Shown here: positions 43,783 through 52,507 of the stretch, piece by piece
How positions within the stretch are numbered: the stretch's first letter is position 1
How the letters are laid out: every line of letters begins with the position of its first letter
Assembly: GCF_001905345.1 (NCBI RefSeq)
Contig: NZ_LFBV01000004.1
Location: 372,001-436,000, forward strand
Direction: 5' to 3'
DNA: 64,000 bases
DNA from: Streptomyces uncialis
Lineage (GTDB): Bacteria > Actinomycetota > Actinomycetes > Streptomycetales > Streptomycetaceae
Position numbers and translations under genes: made by a program
Notes under the pieces: model-generated
Databases searched by the model: none
Seen by the model: the letters and a program-made list of their open reading frames with translations, nothing else
Told to the model about the DNA's origin: nothing

Positions 43783-44717
43783 CCCGCCCCCGCCTCCCCG
43801 GCCGCCGTACCGCCCTCGCCGCGCTGCTGTGCGCGGTCACCGCCGCCACGCTCACCTCCTGCGCCACCGAACGGCCGGACCGGCCCGGCGTCGTGGTCAC
43901 CACCGACATCCTCGGGGACATCACCCGGGAGATCGCCGGTGACGAGGCCGAGGTCACCGTCCTGATGCCGACCGGCACCGACCCCCACTCGTTCGGGGTG
44001 TCCGCCCCGCAGGCCGCCCGCCTCGAACAGGCCGACCTCGTCGTCCACAACGGACTCGGCCTGGAGGAGAACGTCCAGCACCATGTCCGCGCCGCCGAGG
44101 ACGACGGCGTCCCCGTGCTCGCCGTCGCCCCCGCCGTCGACCCCATCGACCACCGGGGCGGTGACGGGGCCGGACAGCCCGACCCGCACTTCTGGACCGA
44201 CCCCCAGCGGGTCCGCACCGCCGTGACGCTCATCGCCGACCGGATCGCCGCCGATGTCGAAGGCGTCGACCCCGGCCGGGTACGGGACAACGCGGCACGC
44301 TACGGACGGGACATCGACCAGCTCGGCTCCGAGATGCGTACCGCCTTCGGCGCGCTGCCCGCCGAACGCCGCCGGCTCGTCACCGACCACCATGTCTTCG
44401 GCTATCTCGCCCAGCGCTTCGGCTTCACCGTCGTCGGCGCCGTCATCCCCGGCGGCAGCACCCTCGCCTCACCCAGCGCGTCCGACCTGAAGTCCCTCGC
44501 CGACGCGATCCGCGCGGCGGACGTACCCGCCGTCTTCACCGGCGCCGCGCAGCCCGACCGGCTCGCCCGGGTGCTGCGCGACGAGACCGGACTCGGCGTC
44601 TCCGTGGTCCCGCTGTACACCGAGTCCCTCACCGGACCCGACGGCGGCGCCCCCACCTACCTGGCCATGATGCGCGCCAACACCCGCGCGATCACCGCCG
44701 CCCTGACCTCCCGCTGA
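43779..44717 (+). CDS. aztC: Zinc ABC transporter substrate-binding protein AztC
   Basis: A 312-residue cluster A-1 (ZnuA/TroA-type) binding lipoprotein, with lipobox LTSC. The zinc ligands expected for the family are visible as His in TGTDPHSF, His in QPDPHFWTDP and His in DHHVFGYLAQRFGF. The fourth (acidic) ligand is near the C-terminus. The long histidine-rich loop of ZnuA is missing, as in AztC. Its ATG overlaps the preceding stop, and the second AztD gene follows after 43 bases. Confidence 0.88.
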   Translation: MTRPRLPGRRTALAALLCAVTAATLTSCATERPDRPGVVVTTDILGDITREIAGDEAEVTVLMPTGTDPHSFGVSAPQAARLEQADLVVHNGLGLEENVQHHVRAAEDDGVPVLAVAPAVDPIDHRGGDGAGQPDPHFWTDPQRVRTAVTLIADRIAADVEGVDPGRVRDNAARYGRDIDQLGSEMRTAFGALPAERRRLVTDHHVFGYLAQRFGFTVVGAVIPGGSTLASPSASDLKSLADAIRAADVPAVFTGAAQPDRLARVLRDETGLGVSVVPLYTESLTGPDGGAPTYLAMMRANTRAITAALTSR

Positions 44718-44760
44718 CCCCTCGCCGCCCGCCGGGCGGCCCGAAAGGAAACACCCGACC

Positions 44761-45954
44761 ATGCGTCATCCAACGACCCCCCGGACGGCCGCCGGACTCT
44801 CCGCGCTGCTCGCCCTCTCCCTCACCCTGACCGCCTGCGGCGAACAGGACGGCGGCTCCCGCGGTCAGCGGCCCGCCGCCAAGGCACCCGCCGCGACCGT
44901 GCCCGACCCGCTCGTCGCCAGCTACGACGGCGGCCTCCTCGTCCTGCGCGGCGACACCCTGAAGGTCGCCGCCGATCTGCCGCTGCCCGGGTTCCTGCGG
45001 GTCAACCCGGCCGGTGACGGCCGCCATGTCCTCGTCTCCGAGGCCGACGGCTTCCGCGCCCTCGACGCCGCCGCGCCCGCGCTCACCGGTATCCGCTTCC
45101 CGGCCGCCGACCCGGGCCATGTCGTCCATCACGCGGGCCGCACCGCCCTGTTCGCGGACGGCTCCGGCGAGGTCACCCTGTTCGACCCCGCCGCGCTGCG
45201 CGATCTGCCCGCCGGGGAGAAGAAGCCCCCCACCGACACCTACCGCGCCGCCCGGCCCCACCACGGGGTGGCCGTCACCCTCCCCGGCGGGGAACTCGTC
45301 AGCACCCTCGGCACCGAGGAGGAACGCACCGGGATCGAACTCCTCGACAAGGACCGTGCGGTGATCGCCCGCAGCGACAAGTGCCCCGGGGTGCACGGCG
45401 AGGCCACCGCCCGGGGCGGAGCCGTCGTCGTCGGCTGCGAGGACGGCGCGCTCGTCGTGCGTGACGGCCGCATCACCAAGGTCGACAGCCCCACCCCGTA
45501 CGGCAGGATCGGCAACCAGGCCGGGAGCGAGCACTCCGCGGTCGTCCTCGGCGACTACAAGCAGGACCCCGACGCCGAACTCGAACGCCCCGAGAAGGTG
45601 TCCCTCATCGACACCGCCACCGGCCGTCTCACCCTCGTCGACCTCGGCACCAGCTACACCTTCCGCTCGCTGGGCCGGGGACCGCACGGTGAGGCGCTGG
45701 TCCTCGGCACCGACGGCGCGCTGCACATCATCGACCCCGGCACCGGCAAGGTCACCCGGCGCGTCCCGGTCCTCGACCCGTGGCGCGAGCCCCTCGACTG
45801 GCAGCGTCCCCGCCCGTCCCTGTTCGTCCGCGACCACACCGCGTACATCACCGACCCGGCGGGCAAGCGGCTGCACACCGTCGACCTCGAATCCGCCGAA
45901 CGCGGCACCCCGGTACGGCTCCCGCACATCCCCAACGAACTGACGGGCGCCTGA
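44761..45954 (+). CDS. aztD: Zinc metallochaperone AztD, second copy
   Basis: A 397-residue secreted lipoprotein (LTAC lipobox) with propeller-like repeats. It carries histidine motifs DPGHVVHHAGR and ARPHHGVAV and two cysteines (SDKCPGVHGEA, VVGCEDGAL) that also occur in the first copy and probably form a disulfide. It is the closer match to known AztD proteins in length and histidine pattern. It ends the operon before a strong bidirectional terminator. The two paralogues may have different affinity or partners. Confidence 0.82.
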   Translation: MRHPTTPRTAAGLSALLALSLTLTACGEQDGGSRGQRPAAKAPAATVPDPLVASYDGGLLVLRGDTLKVAADLPLPGFLRVNPAGDGRHVLVSEADGFRALDAAAPALTGIRFPAADPGHVVHHAGRTALFADGSGEVTLFDPAALRDLPAGEKKPPTDTYRAARPHHGVAVTLPGGELVSTLGTEEERTGIELLDKDRAVIARSDKCPGVHGEATARGGAVVVGCEDGALVVRDGRITKVDSPTPYGRIGNQAGSEHSAVVLGDYKQDPDAELERPEKVSLIDTATGRLTLVDLGTSYTFRSLGRGPHGEALVLGTDGALHIIDPGTGKVTRRVPVLDPWREPLDWQRPRPSLFVRDHTAYITDPAGKRLHTVDLESAERGTPVRLPHIPNELTGA

Positions 45955-45957
45955 CGA

Positions 45958-46012
45958 CGACGGCCGTCCGGTACGGGCCCCCGCGGTGGGAACCCGTACC
46001 GGACGGCCGTCG
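45958..46012. terminator. Strong bidirectional terminator after the zinc operon
   Basis: A perfect 20-bp stem (arms 45958-45977 and 45993-46012, starting cgacggccgtccgg) with a 15-base loop, between the zinc operon and the convergent TPR-protein gene. Confidence 0.88.
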
Positions 46013-46029
46013 GCGGACCTCTCCCCGGC

Positions 46030-47145
46030 TCAGTCCTCCGCCGCCGCGAGCACCGTCGCGTCCCGCAGCTTCACGTACGCCAGCGCCGGGTCGCCCCGGT
46101 AGCTCCACGGGACGACCCCGACATGCCCGTCCACCAGCCGGAACAGCTCCGCCGCCGCCTTGTCCCGGTCCTGGAGCGACAGATAGAACGCCAGGATGTG
46201 CCGCACCCCGGACAGCTGGGGATGCGCCGGGTCCGCCGCCGCCGCGTCCGCGAGGGCCGCGTCGACCAGCGCCCGCATCCGGGGGGTGCGGTCCGCCTCG
46301 GTGTCCTCCGACTCGTCGTGCTCGAAGTGCGCGAACAGCGGCAGCGCCGTCAGCAGACTGCCCAGCGGGGCGCTCTCGGCCGCCCGCGCCGCGAAGTCCC
46401 GCGCCAGGGTCTCCGAACCGCCCCACTTCTTGCACCAGTACTGGAGCGCCGAGTAGTGCGCCATGAAGTGGTGCGGGGCCCGGGCCGCGATCTCGTCCCA
46501 GAGCCGGTCCACCTCGGCGTTCGGATAGCCGAGCCCCTTCGCCGTGTCCAACTCGCTGATGTACGGCGTCGGGTCCTCGGGCGCCAGCTCGGCCGCCCGC
46601 GCGTGCTCCTCCCGGGAGCGGGCCAGCGTGCGGTGGAAGCCCTCGAACTGCTCACCGGTCGTGTACTTGGCGCGTCTGCTGCCCCGGATGTTCCAGGCGA
46701 GCCCCACCGTGCTCCTGGCCCGCAGCAGCGCGGCCGTCGGGTCGTCGGGCCGCTCGTTCTCCCAGGCCAGCAGCCAGCTGTCGTCGTCCGCCGCGAGATC
46801 GCCCAGCTGGTACGTGAGGTCGGTGCGGGCCTGCCAGTCACGGCCGGCCGCGTCCATCAGCGCGGCGGCGGCCTTCCAGTCGCCGCCCTTCACGGCGGCG
46901 AGCGCCCGGGACCGCTCGGGGGAGTCGGCCTCGCGCCGGTCGGTGTTCTGCCGCTCCATGGGCAGGAAACCCTGCGCCAGCACCTCGTCGGGGGACTCGT
47001 ACGCGTCGTCGTCGTCCTCCTTCCCGGAGCGCCAGCCTTCGAGGGCGCCCTGGACGACGGCCTTCAGCATGTACAGCCCGAATCCGACCACCACGAGCGC
47101 GACGGGGACCAGGACGATGAGCAGAACCCAGGTGAGAGTTGACAC
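46030..47145 (-). CDS. Membrane-anchored TPR-like protein of unknown function
   Basis: A 371-residue protein. One N-terminal membrane helix (residues ~5-28) is followed by an acidic linker (GKEDDDDAYESPDE) and a cytoplasmic helical domain with TPR-like pairs and many tryptophans (WKAAAALMDAAGRDW, ALQYWCKKWGGSETLARDFAARA). The last part (HPQLSGVRHILAFYLSLQDRDKAAAELFRLVDG) is well ordered. No catalytic residues are clear. It is next to an M48 protease gene on the same strand, 169 bases away; the gap holds only G-rich low-complexity sequence. Function unknown. Confidence 0.65.
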   Translation of the reverse strand: MSTLTWVLLIVLVPVALVVVGFGLYMLKAVVQGALEGWRSGKEDDDDAYESPDEVLAQGFLPMERQNTDRREADSPERSRALAAVKGGDWKAAAALMDAAGRDWQARTDLTYQLGDLAADDDSWLLAWENERPDDPTAALLRARSTVGLAWNIRGSRRAKYTTGEQFEGFHRTLARSREEHARAAELAPEDPTPYISELDTAKGLGYPNAEVDRLWDEIAARAPHHFMAHYSALQYWCKKWGGSETLARDFAARAAESAPLGSLLTALPLFAHFEHDESEDTEADRTPRMRALVDAALADAAAADPAHPQLSGVRHILAFYLSLQDRDKAAAELFRLVDGHVGVVPWSYRGDPALAYVKLRDATVLAAAED

Positions 47146-47314
47146 GGGTGGATCGCTTTCGTGAGAGCGGGGGTACGGCGTTCGGGGCGTGGCGGGGTGG
47201 GGGCGGGGCGAGTGGGGCGGTCGTGCGCGGTGGTGCGCCGTGGTGACGCGGGTTCAGCGCGGGGGTGGGCGGCGGGTGACGCGGGCGGTGCGGGGAGTAC
47301 GCGGTGGGGCGTGG

Positions 47315-48952
47315 TCAGTGCAGGGGGTCCGCGGTGCCCGCGTGCGGCAGCAGGGCCCGCAGCGGGCCGGTGTCCGGGACATCGGCGAGGGCCGCCTCGA
47401 CGGCCGCGTCCAGATCGGGGCCGTCGCCCGGCACCAGCACCCGGGGTGCCGTCTCCCAGGAGAACTCCCAGCGCAGCAGCCCGTGCGCGGCCAGCTCCGC
47501 CAGCGCCATCCCGCTCATCGCGTCCCGCAGCGAGGGCCGGACGAACTCCCGGAAGGCCCGGCCGCGCGCGGCCGTCGCCTCGTCCGACAGCGGCAGCCGC
47601 TGCGCGACCCGCCACAGCCTGCCCTCGTCGATCACCCCGAGCAGCGCGGACAGGGTCGGCGGACGGCCGGTGTAGCGGGCCAGCGCGTGGTGCAGCGGGG
47701 AGCCGAACTCGCGCATCTCGCGCTCCATGGACCGCTCCAGGAGGTCCTGCCAGCTGTCCGTGCGCGGCAGCGCCAGCAGTTCCGGCGTCAGCGCCGCGTC
47801 CTCCAGCTCCGCGAGGGTGCGGCCCGGGTCGGCCAGCAGGTCCAGCGCGGCGCCCGCGCCCTCGTCGGTCCTGCCGTCGGCGGGCAGCTCCCCGATCCGG
47901 CGCACCCGCTCCGCGAGCGGCGGATGGGCGTCGTGGCGTGCCGGGGCGGGTGTCCCGAGCCCGTCGCGCATCCGCAGCAGATCCAGGGTGCGGGCCGACA
48001 GCAGCGCACCGAAACCGCCGAACACCTCACCGCGCGGGGGCAACAGCTCCGAGTCCACGCCCAGCGACAGATAGCGGCCGGTGTAATGCTCGTACGCCGC
48101 CTCCAGCACGGGGATCTCCCGCAGCGCCGACACGCTCGCGTCCCGGCCGGCGATCCGCACGGCGGCCAGGTCCGCGGCGAGCTCATGGCGGCGGGCCGCG
48201 GCCAGGGTTGCCCGCAGGCCCAGCCGCGCGTACAGCGTGTACATCCGCGTCATCACCCGGTACGTCCTGCGGGAGCCGCGCTCCGCCCGTGCGGCCTTGC
48301 GCTCCTGGCGCAGCCGTCCGTCCTCGTTGCCCTGGGCCGCGGCTTCCGCGGCCTTGCGTGTCGCCCGCTCGCGGTCGCGTTCCCGCTTCGCGCGTTCCCG
48401 GGTACCGAAGTGCGCGACCGTACGCAGCAACCGGGTCCGGGTGCGGACCGTGGCCGGGGCGAACCGGGTGCCGTGCTCCGCGAAATGCCCCAGCTCATGG
48501 GCGAGGACGGCCCGCAACTGGGCCTCCCCGAGGCCCTGGACGAGCGGAAGTCCGAGTTCCAGCCGCCGCTTGCCCGGCAGCAGCCCGAGCAGCCGGGAAC
48601 GCTCCCGTACGGTCGCGGCGACCTCGCCGGTCAGCACGATCTCCGAGGGCGCGCCCGTGTCCAGCCGCTCCGCCAGCTCCCCGACCACGCGCCACAGCCG
48701 CGGCTCGTCCTCGGCGTTGACCCGCAGTCCCCCCGGCTCGTCCCGCCGGGGCAGCCGCAGCAGGAACACGCCCCGCAGCACGGGTACGGCGAGCACGACG
48801 GTGACCGTGTGCAGCAGGAGGGTGACGACCGTGGGCTCCCACAGGAGCAGTACGGCGTTGGCCCCCGCGAGGATCGCCAGGAGGGCGAACCCGAGGAGGT
48901 GGAAGCCGACGAGCAGCAGCAGGGCTCGCGCGGCACGCAGGGTGGCGCCCAT
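47315..48952 (-). CDS. M48 family metallopeptidase, membrane-anchored
   Basis: A 545-residue protein with two N-terminal membrane helices (residues ~5-30 and ~38-62) and a zinc protease domain with HELGH at about residues 151-155. The third ligand (Glu) is in RRHELAADLAAVRIAG, and HPPLAERVRRIGEL is the usual M48 follow-up motif. A long basic coiled segment (FGTRERAKRERDRERATRKAAEA) lies between them. It probably cuts misfolded or exported membrane proteins like HtpX. The C-terminal ~200 residues have no known domain. Confidence 0.85.
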   Translation of the reverse strand: MGATLRAARALLLLVGFHLLGFALLAILAGANAVLLLWEPTVVTLLLHTVTVVLAVPVLRGVFLLRLPRRDEPGGLRVNAEDEPRLWRVVGELAERLDTGAPSEIVLTGEVAATVRERSRLLGLLPGKRRLELGLPLVQGLGEAQLRAVLAHELGHFAEHGTRFAPATVRTRTRLLRTVAHFGTRERAKRERDRERATRKAAEAAAQGNEDGRLRQERKAARAERGSRRTYRVMTRMYTLYARLGLRATLAAARRHELAADLAAVRIAGRDASVSALREIPVLEAAYEHYTGRYLSLGVDSELLPPRGEVFGGFGALLSARTLDLLRMRDGLGTPAPARHDAHPPLAERVRRIGELPADGRTDEGAGAALDLLADPGRTLAELEDAALTPELLALPRTDSWQDLLERSMEREMREFGSPLHHALARYTGRPPTLSALLGVIDEGRLWRVAQRLPLSDEATAARGRAFREFVRPSLRDAMSGMALAELAAHGLLRWEFSWETAPRVLVPGDGPDLDAAVEAALADVPDTGPLRALLPHAGTADPLH

Positions 48953-49033
48953 CGGGCAGTTGTCTCCCAGGGGACGGGGATCACCAAAAGCGATCTAAAA
49001 AGCTGATCAGGGCATAGCAAAAGAAGGCGGAAG

Positions 49034-49282
49034 ATGTGGAGTATCGCCCAAGCCTGGGCCAACATCAACCGGGTATGGCAGTCGGGCCGCGCCCGGCGAT
49101 GGTGGTCGTGCCCTCTGTGCGGGGGCGCGGACACCGGTCACGGGGTCGTGGCGACGGTGGCGGGCGCGGGTCGCCTTCGCTTGCGCTTCCGAGGTCTCCC
49201 TGTGCTGGGCGTCCTTCCTTGCTGTGCCGTCGTTCGTGGTTTGCGCAGTTCCCCGCAGGTCGCCTTTGCTTGCGCTTCCTAG
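49034..49282 (+). CDS. Candidate small tryptophan-rich protein running into repeat island 3
   Basis: An 82-codon frame with ATG at 49034 and GAAGG six bases upstream. The first ~40 residues are not repeat-derived and look peptide-like: MWSIAQAWANINRVWQSG, then RRWWSCPLCGG with a single zinc-ribbon-like CX2C. The rest is translated from repeat-island sequence, so either the gene is real and its end was overwritten by the island, or it is a chance frame. No similar gene was recognised. Confidence 0.3.
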   Translation: MWSIAQAWANINRVWQSGRARRWWSCPLCGGADTGHGVVATVAGAGRLRLRFRGLPVLGVLPCCAVVRGLRSSPQVAFACAS

Positions 49283-49985
49283 GTCTGTCCGGGTGGACGC
49301 GCTTGTTCCTGTGCTGTCGCTCGGTGGTTTTGCGCAGTTCCCCGCGCCCCTGGATGCTGCCTCCTGCTGTCGCTCGTCGGGTGCGGGCCTGTTCTCGTTT
49401 TTGCGCAGTTCCCCGCGCCCCTTTGGGGCGCGTCCTGTTTGTTCTTCGGGGCGGGGCCGGTCGGGATTCTCCGTCCTCGCTCCAACGCGCTCGGTACGAC
49501 GTACCTGTGGTCCTACTGAAGAGCATCGGAGTCTGCGGGCAGAGATTCCCGCCCACCCCCTCCCGCAGCCAAGCGCCTGCGCGAGGAGCATGGTTCAACC
49601 CCGACCCAGCAGACTCAGGACAGCCCCAGGTGGGCGCCCCAAAGGGGCGCGGGGAACTGCGCGAAAACGACGAGTACCTGTGCCGGGACGAAGTACGCCC
49701 AGCACAGGAAACCTCGGCGGCCCAAGCGAAGGCGACCTGCGGGGAACTGCGCGAGCAACCAAGGGCGACCCGCACCCGAACAGCTACCGCAAGGGGCGCC
49801 CCAAAGGGGCGCGGGGAACTGCGCGAAAACGACGAGTACCTGTGCCGGGACGAAGTACGCCCAGCACAGGAAACCTCGGCGGCCCAAGCGAAGGCGACCT
49901 GCGGGGAACTGCGCACCCACGAACGACCCGCACGAGGACAAGTACGCCCAGTACAGGAAACCTCGGGGGCCCAAGCGAAGGCGGC
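49160..49985. repeat. Repeat island 3: nested inverted array
   Basis: Forward GCGCAGTTCCCC units at about 49239, 49333 and 49403 face four complementary units at about 49651, 49739, 49813 and 49902. The core element lies between them. The right arm contains a ~162-base direct duplication (compare 49639 with 49801) that includes the outer terminal repeat of the core. No gene is credible apart from the small candidate that enters its left edge. Confidence 0.88.
49403..49662 (+). repeat. Core element copy 3
   Basis: Perfect 29-bp terminal inverted repeats (49403-49431 and 49634-49662) enclose 202 bases. These include the 46-base block (49516-49561) that is identical to copies 1 and 2. It is the shortest of the three copies; the difference lies on the right of the conserved block. 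Confidence 0.78.
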
Positions 49986-49992
49986 CCGTGTT

Positions 49993-50424
49993 CTACAGGG
50001 ACAGGAGGGCTCGGAGTGGTGTGGGTGGGGCGGTCAGGGGGCGGGTTGCCAGGCGGAGCAGGGGGAGGGGGTTGTCGTCCCCGGCGATCCGGTTGGCGCT
50101 CAGCTCACCGCAGGCCCCGCACTGATGGATGACCAGCCATTCCCCGTCCGCCCGGACGGACAGACTCAGCGGGTCCATCCGCCCCCGGCACCGGGAGGCC
50201 CGGTCACCCGGGGTCCGGCCGTCCACATGCAGGCTGGCCAGACAGTGCGGACAGTGGTTGCGATGGGCGGTACCGGGCGCGATCAGCGGCACGTCGAGAC
50301 GGCAGCCGACACAGCGGAACGCGTCGCCGCGCTCGCCGCCCCTGCCGTGCAGAACATCCTTGCGCCGCTGCGGCCGGCCGCCCCCGCGCCGGCCCCCCTT
50401 GGTGGTGCTCGCTCGTCGTGGCAT
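49993..50424 (-). CDS. RNHCP domain-containing protein, copy A
   Basis: A 143-residue protein with the RNHCP signature (HRNHCPHC) and three further cysteine pairs: FRCVGC, the RNHCP pair, and QCGAC. It appears to be a small zinc-ribbon protein. The N-terminal ~30 residues are strongly basic (KGGRRGGGRPQRRK), which suggests RNA or DNA binding. No function is established for the family. It is 12 bases downstream of a second RNHCP gene. Confidence 0.8.
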   Translation of the reverse strand: MPRRASTTKGGRRGGGRPQRRKDVLHGRGGERGDAFRCVGCRLDVPLIAPGTAHRNHCPHCLASLHVDGRTPGDRASRCRGRMDPLSLSVRADGEWLVIHQCGACGELSANRIAGDDNPLPLLRLATRPLTAPPTPLRALLSL

Positions 50425-50436
50425 GACGTCCTCTCC

Positions 50437-50841
50437 TCACAGTCCGGCGAACGCTTCGAGCGGGAACGGGGGCTGGGCGAGCGGCCGGACGGCCATCCGC
50501 ATCAGGATCAGCTGGTTGTCGTCGGGGCTCAGCGGGCTGGAGGTCAGCTCGTCGCAGCGGGTGCAGCGGTGGATGACCGTCCAGGCGCCGGTGCGCAGGA
50601 CGGCGATGGAGATGGGGGTCATCCGTGAGCGGCAGTCCGAGGGGCCGTCGTCGGCCTGGTCGTGCAGATGCCGTGAGTGCAGACAGCTGGGGCAGTGGTT
50701 GCGGACGGCGCCGTCGGGGTCGAGCGTGCCGACGGTCAGTCCGCAGCGGACACAGGGGAAGGTGCTGGTCCGCAGGACGGGACTCGGTTCATGGGACGGG
50801 GTGCCGGACGGTTCGTGGGCCGGGCGGTGGTGGTGTGACAC
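50437..50841 (-). CDS. RNHCP domain-containing protein, copy B
   Basis: A 134-residue paralogue of the downstream gene. The RNHCP motif reads VRNHCPSC, with FPCVRC before it and HRCTRC after it in the same spacing. The N-terminus is His/Pro-rich instead of basic. The GTG at 50841 has AGGAGAA eight bases upstream and is preferred over a longer frame that starts at 51063 and adds a Pro/Arg-rich stretch. The two RNHCP genes form an operon and presumably arose by duplication. Confidence 0.78.
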   Translation of the reverse strand: MSHHHRPAHEPSGTPSHEPSPVLRTSTFPCVRCGLTVGTLDPDGAVRNHCPSCLHSRHLHDQADDGPSDCRSRMTPISIAVLRTGAWTVIHRCTRCDELTSSPLSPDDNQLILMRMAVRPLAQPPFPLEAFAGL

Positions 50842-51380
50842 CGGGCGTTCTCCTGGCTGGATGAGGTGGTGAAGGCAGCAGGAGTCGGCCGAGCGGTACT
50901 CGGGGAAAGCAGCGGGAGGAACGCCCCAGGGCATGCGCGGGCACGGTGCGAAGGGCACCGGCGGGGGATGCGGGTGGGGCGGACGGACCGGCGGACCGGG
51001 GCGCACGGCGTGCGGGACCGCGTACGGACACGGTGAACGGAAGGGTCGCGGGGAGCGGCCCACGGGTTCACCGGGGCGGGACGGGGATCAGCAGCCGGAA
51101 AGGCGCTCGGTCTTCCGAGGCTCGCTCGGCACGGGCCGGGGCATACATCACTGCTTTCTAGGGCTCGGGAGCCCGGGAATCGTCCGGGACGGCATGAGCC
51201 GCACCGGGGTGCCCGCCGTCGGGGCACGCGTGCACGCTAACAGTGCGGTTCGGGGCCCGGCGAGCCATTTTCTTCGGGGCGTCACCAGGAGATCAACTGA
51301 TGTGAGTGGCACGTGTATTCGTGGTGTACAGGTGCATATCGGCTTAATCGGGCGGGGGTCGGGCGCCGGTCGTTCTAGAC
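50842..51380. other. Intergenic region without recognised genes
   Basis: About 540 bases between the divergent RNHCP pair and the iron box. Open frames exist on both strands but show no domain and have unlike-coding composition. The part from 51130 to 51350 is relatively AT-rich and probably holds the RNHCP promoter. An ATG-TGA start-stop pair with AGGAG lies at 51300 and is not called as a gene. Confidence 0.55.
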
Positions 51381-51399
51381 TTAGCCAAGGCTAACCAAA
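51381..51399. promoter_or_regulatory. Iron box upstream of the orphan siderophore-binding protein gene
   Basis: ttagccaaggctaaccaaa matches 15 of 19 positions of the DmdR/IdeR consensus TTAGGTTAGGCTAACCTAA. It lies 89-107 bases upstream of the start codon at 51488. Confidence 0.75.
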
Positions 51400-51487
51400 C
51401 CTGGCCGTGTGCCGGGGGTGGAGCGTGCCGCCCGTTCCCCACCCCAGGGCCCCCAACGGCCCCCGTAGGAAGCAGAGAAAGAAGACC

Positions 51488-52477
51488 ATGACGCCGAAGA
51501 CCACAGCGCGCCGCTCGGGTGCCGCCCTCGCGGCCGTTCTCGCCGGTGCCCTCGCCCTGACCGCCTGCGGATCGGGCTCGGACGGCGACAAGAGCGCGAG
51601 CGGCGACAAGTCGGCCGCGGCGAAGGGCGACCGTACGGTCAAGACGGTCATGGGTGACGTCAAGGTGCCCGTCGAACCGAAGCGGGTCGTCGCCCTCGAC
51701 ACCGCCGAGCTCGACTCGCTGATCACCCTCGGGGTGAAGCCGGTCGGCGCGACCCGCACGGACTCGCCGTCCGGTTTCCCCGCGCATCTCCCGGCGGACC
51801 AGGTCGCGGGCGTGAAGCTCGTCGGTGAGATGGCGGCGCCCAACATGGAGGCCATCGCCGCCCTCGACCCGGATCTGATCCTGACCAGCAAGCTGCGCCA
51901 CGGCGACAAGTACGACGAGCTGAAGGCGATAGCCCCGACGGTCATGACGGAGTCCACCGGGCTGCCCTGGAAGGAGAACTTCCTGGTGCACGCCGACGCC
52001 CTCGGCAAGAAGGACGAGGCAGCGAAGGCCGTCACCGAGTACTCCGCGCGTACCGCCGAGGTCACCACCGCGCTCGGCGGCAAGGACAAGGCCGCGGGGA
52101 TCGAGGTCAACCTGGTCCGCTTCGTCGAGGGTGCGGACATCCGCATCTACGGCAAGGAGAACTACGTCGGCACCATCTTCAAGGACGTCGGTCTCGGCCG
52201 TCCGGCCGTCACGGACAAGGCGGAGGAGGGCTTCATGCTGAATGTGAGCCCCGAGAAGATCGACATGGCCGAGGCCGATGTCATCTTCCACTCCACCATC
52301 GGTGACCCGGAGAAGGCCAAGGCCACCCAGGTCCTCGGCAGCCCGCTGTGGAAGAACCTCGACGCGGTGAAGCGCGGCGATGTCCACCCCGTCAAGGACG
52401 AGGTGTGGATCCAGGCCATCGGCTACACCGGCGCCGCGAAGATCCTGGACGAGCTGGAGGCCGCGCTCACCAAGTGA
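51488..52477 (+). CDS. Iron-siderophore ABC transporter substrate-binding lipoprotein (orphan)
   Basis: A 329-residue binding protein with signal peptide, LTAC lipobox and the two-lobed FepB/FhuD-type fold (TroA superfamily). MGDVKVPVEPKRVVALDTAELDSLITLG is the typical start, DPDLILTSK the middle and VWIQAIGYTGAAKILDELE the end. It delivers a ferric siderophore to a FecCD permease. It is transcribed alone behind an iron box and converges on an AraC gene; the permease genes just beyond carry their own binding protein. Two binding proteins may feed one transporter with different siderophores. Confidence 0.88.
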   Translation: MTPKTTARRSGAALAAVLAGALALTACGSGSDGDKSASGDKSAAAKGDRTVKTVMGDVKVPVEPKRVVALDTAELDSLITLGVKPVGATRTDSPSGFPAHLPADQVAGVKLVGEMAAPNMEAIAALDPDLILTSKLRHGDKYDELKAIAPTVMTESTGLPWKENFLVHADALGKKDEAAKAVTEYSARTAEVTTALGGKDKAAGIEVNLVRFVEGADIRIYGKENYVGTIFKDVGLGRPAVTDKAEEGFMLNVSPEKIDMAEADVIFHSTIGDPEKAKATQVLGSPLWKNLDAVKRGDVHPVKDEVWIQAIGYTGAAKILDELEAALTK

Positions 52478-52507
52478 CGCCCCGGCGGCGGCGCACCGGC
52501 GAACGGC

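Noticed and set aside
49530..49620. tRNA-like T-arm sequence (ggttcaacccc) in the core element
   Set aside because: No acceptor, D or anticodon stems fit around it, and the base pattern is not kept in copy 1.
51300..51394. Start-stop ATGTGA with AGGAG, and an overlapping 30-codon GTG frame containing a TTA
   Set aside because: The frame ends inside the iron box, so it would lie upstream of the likely transcription start, and the peptide shows no conserved character.
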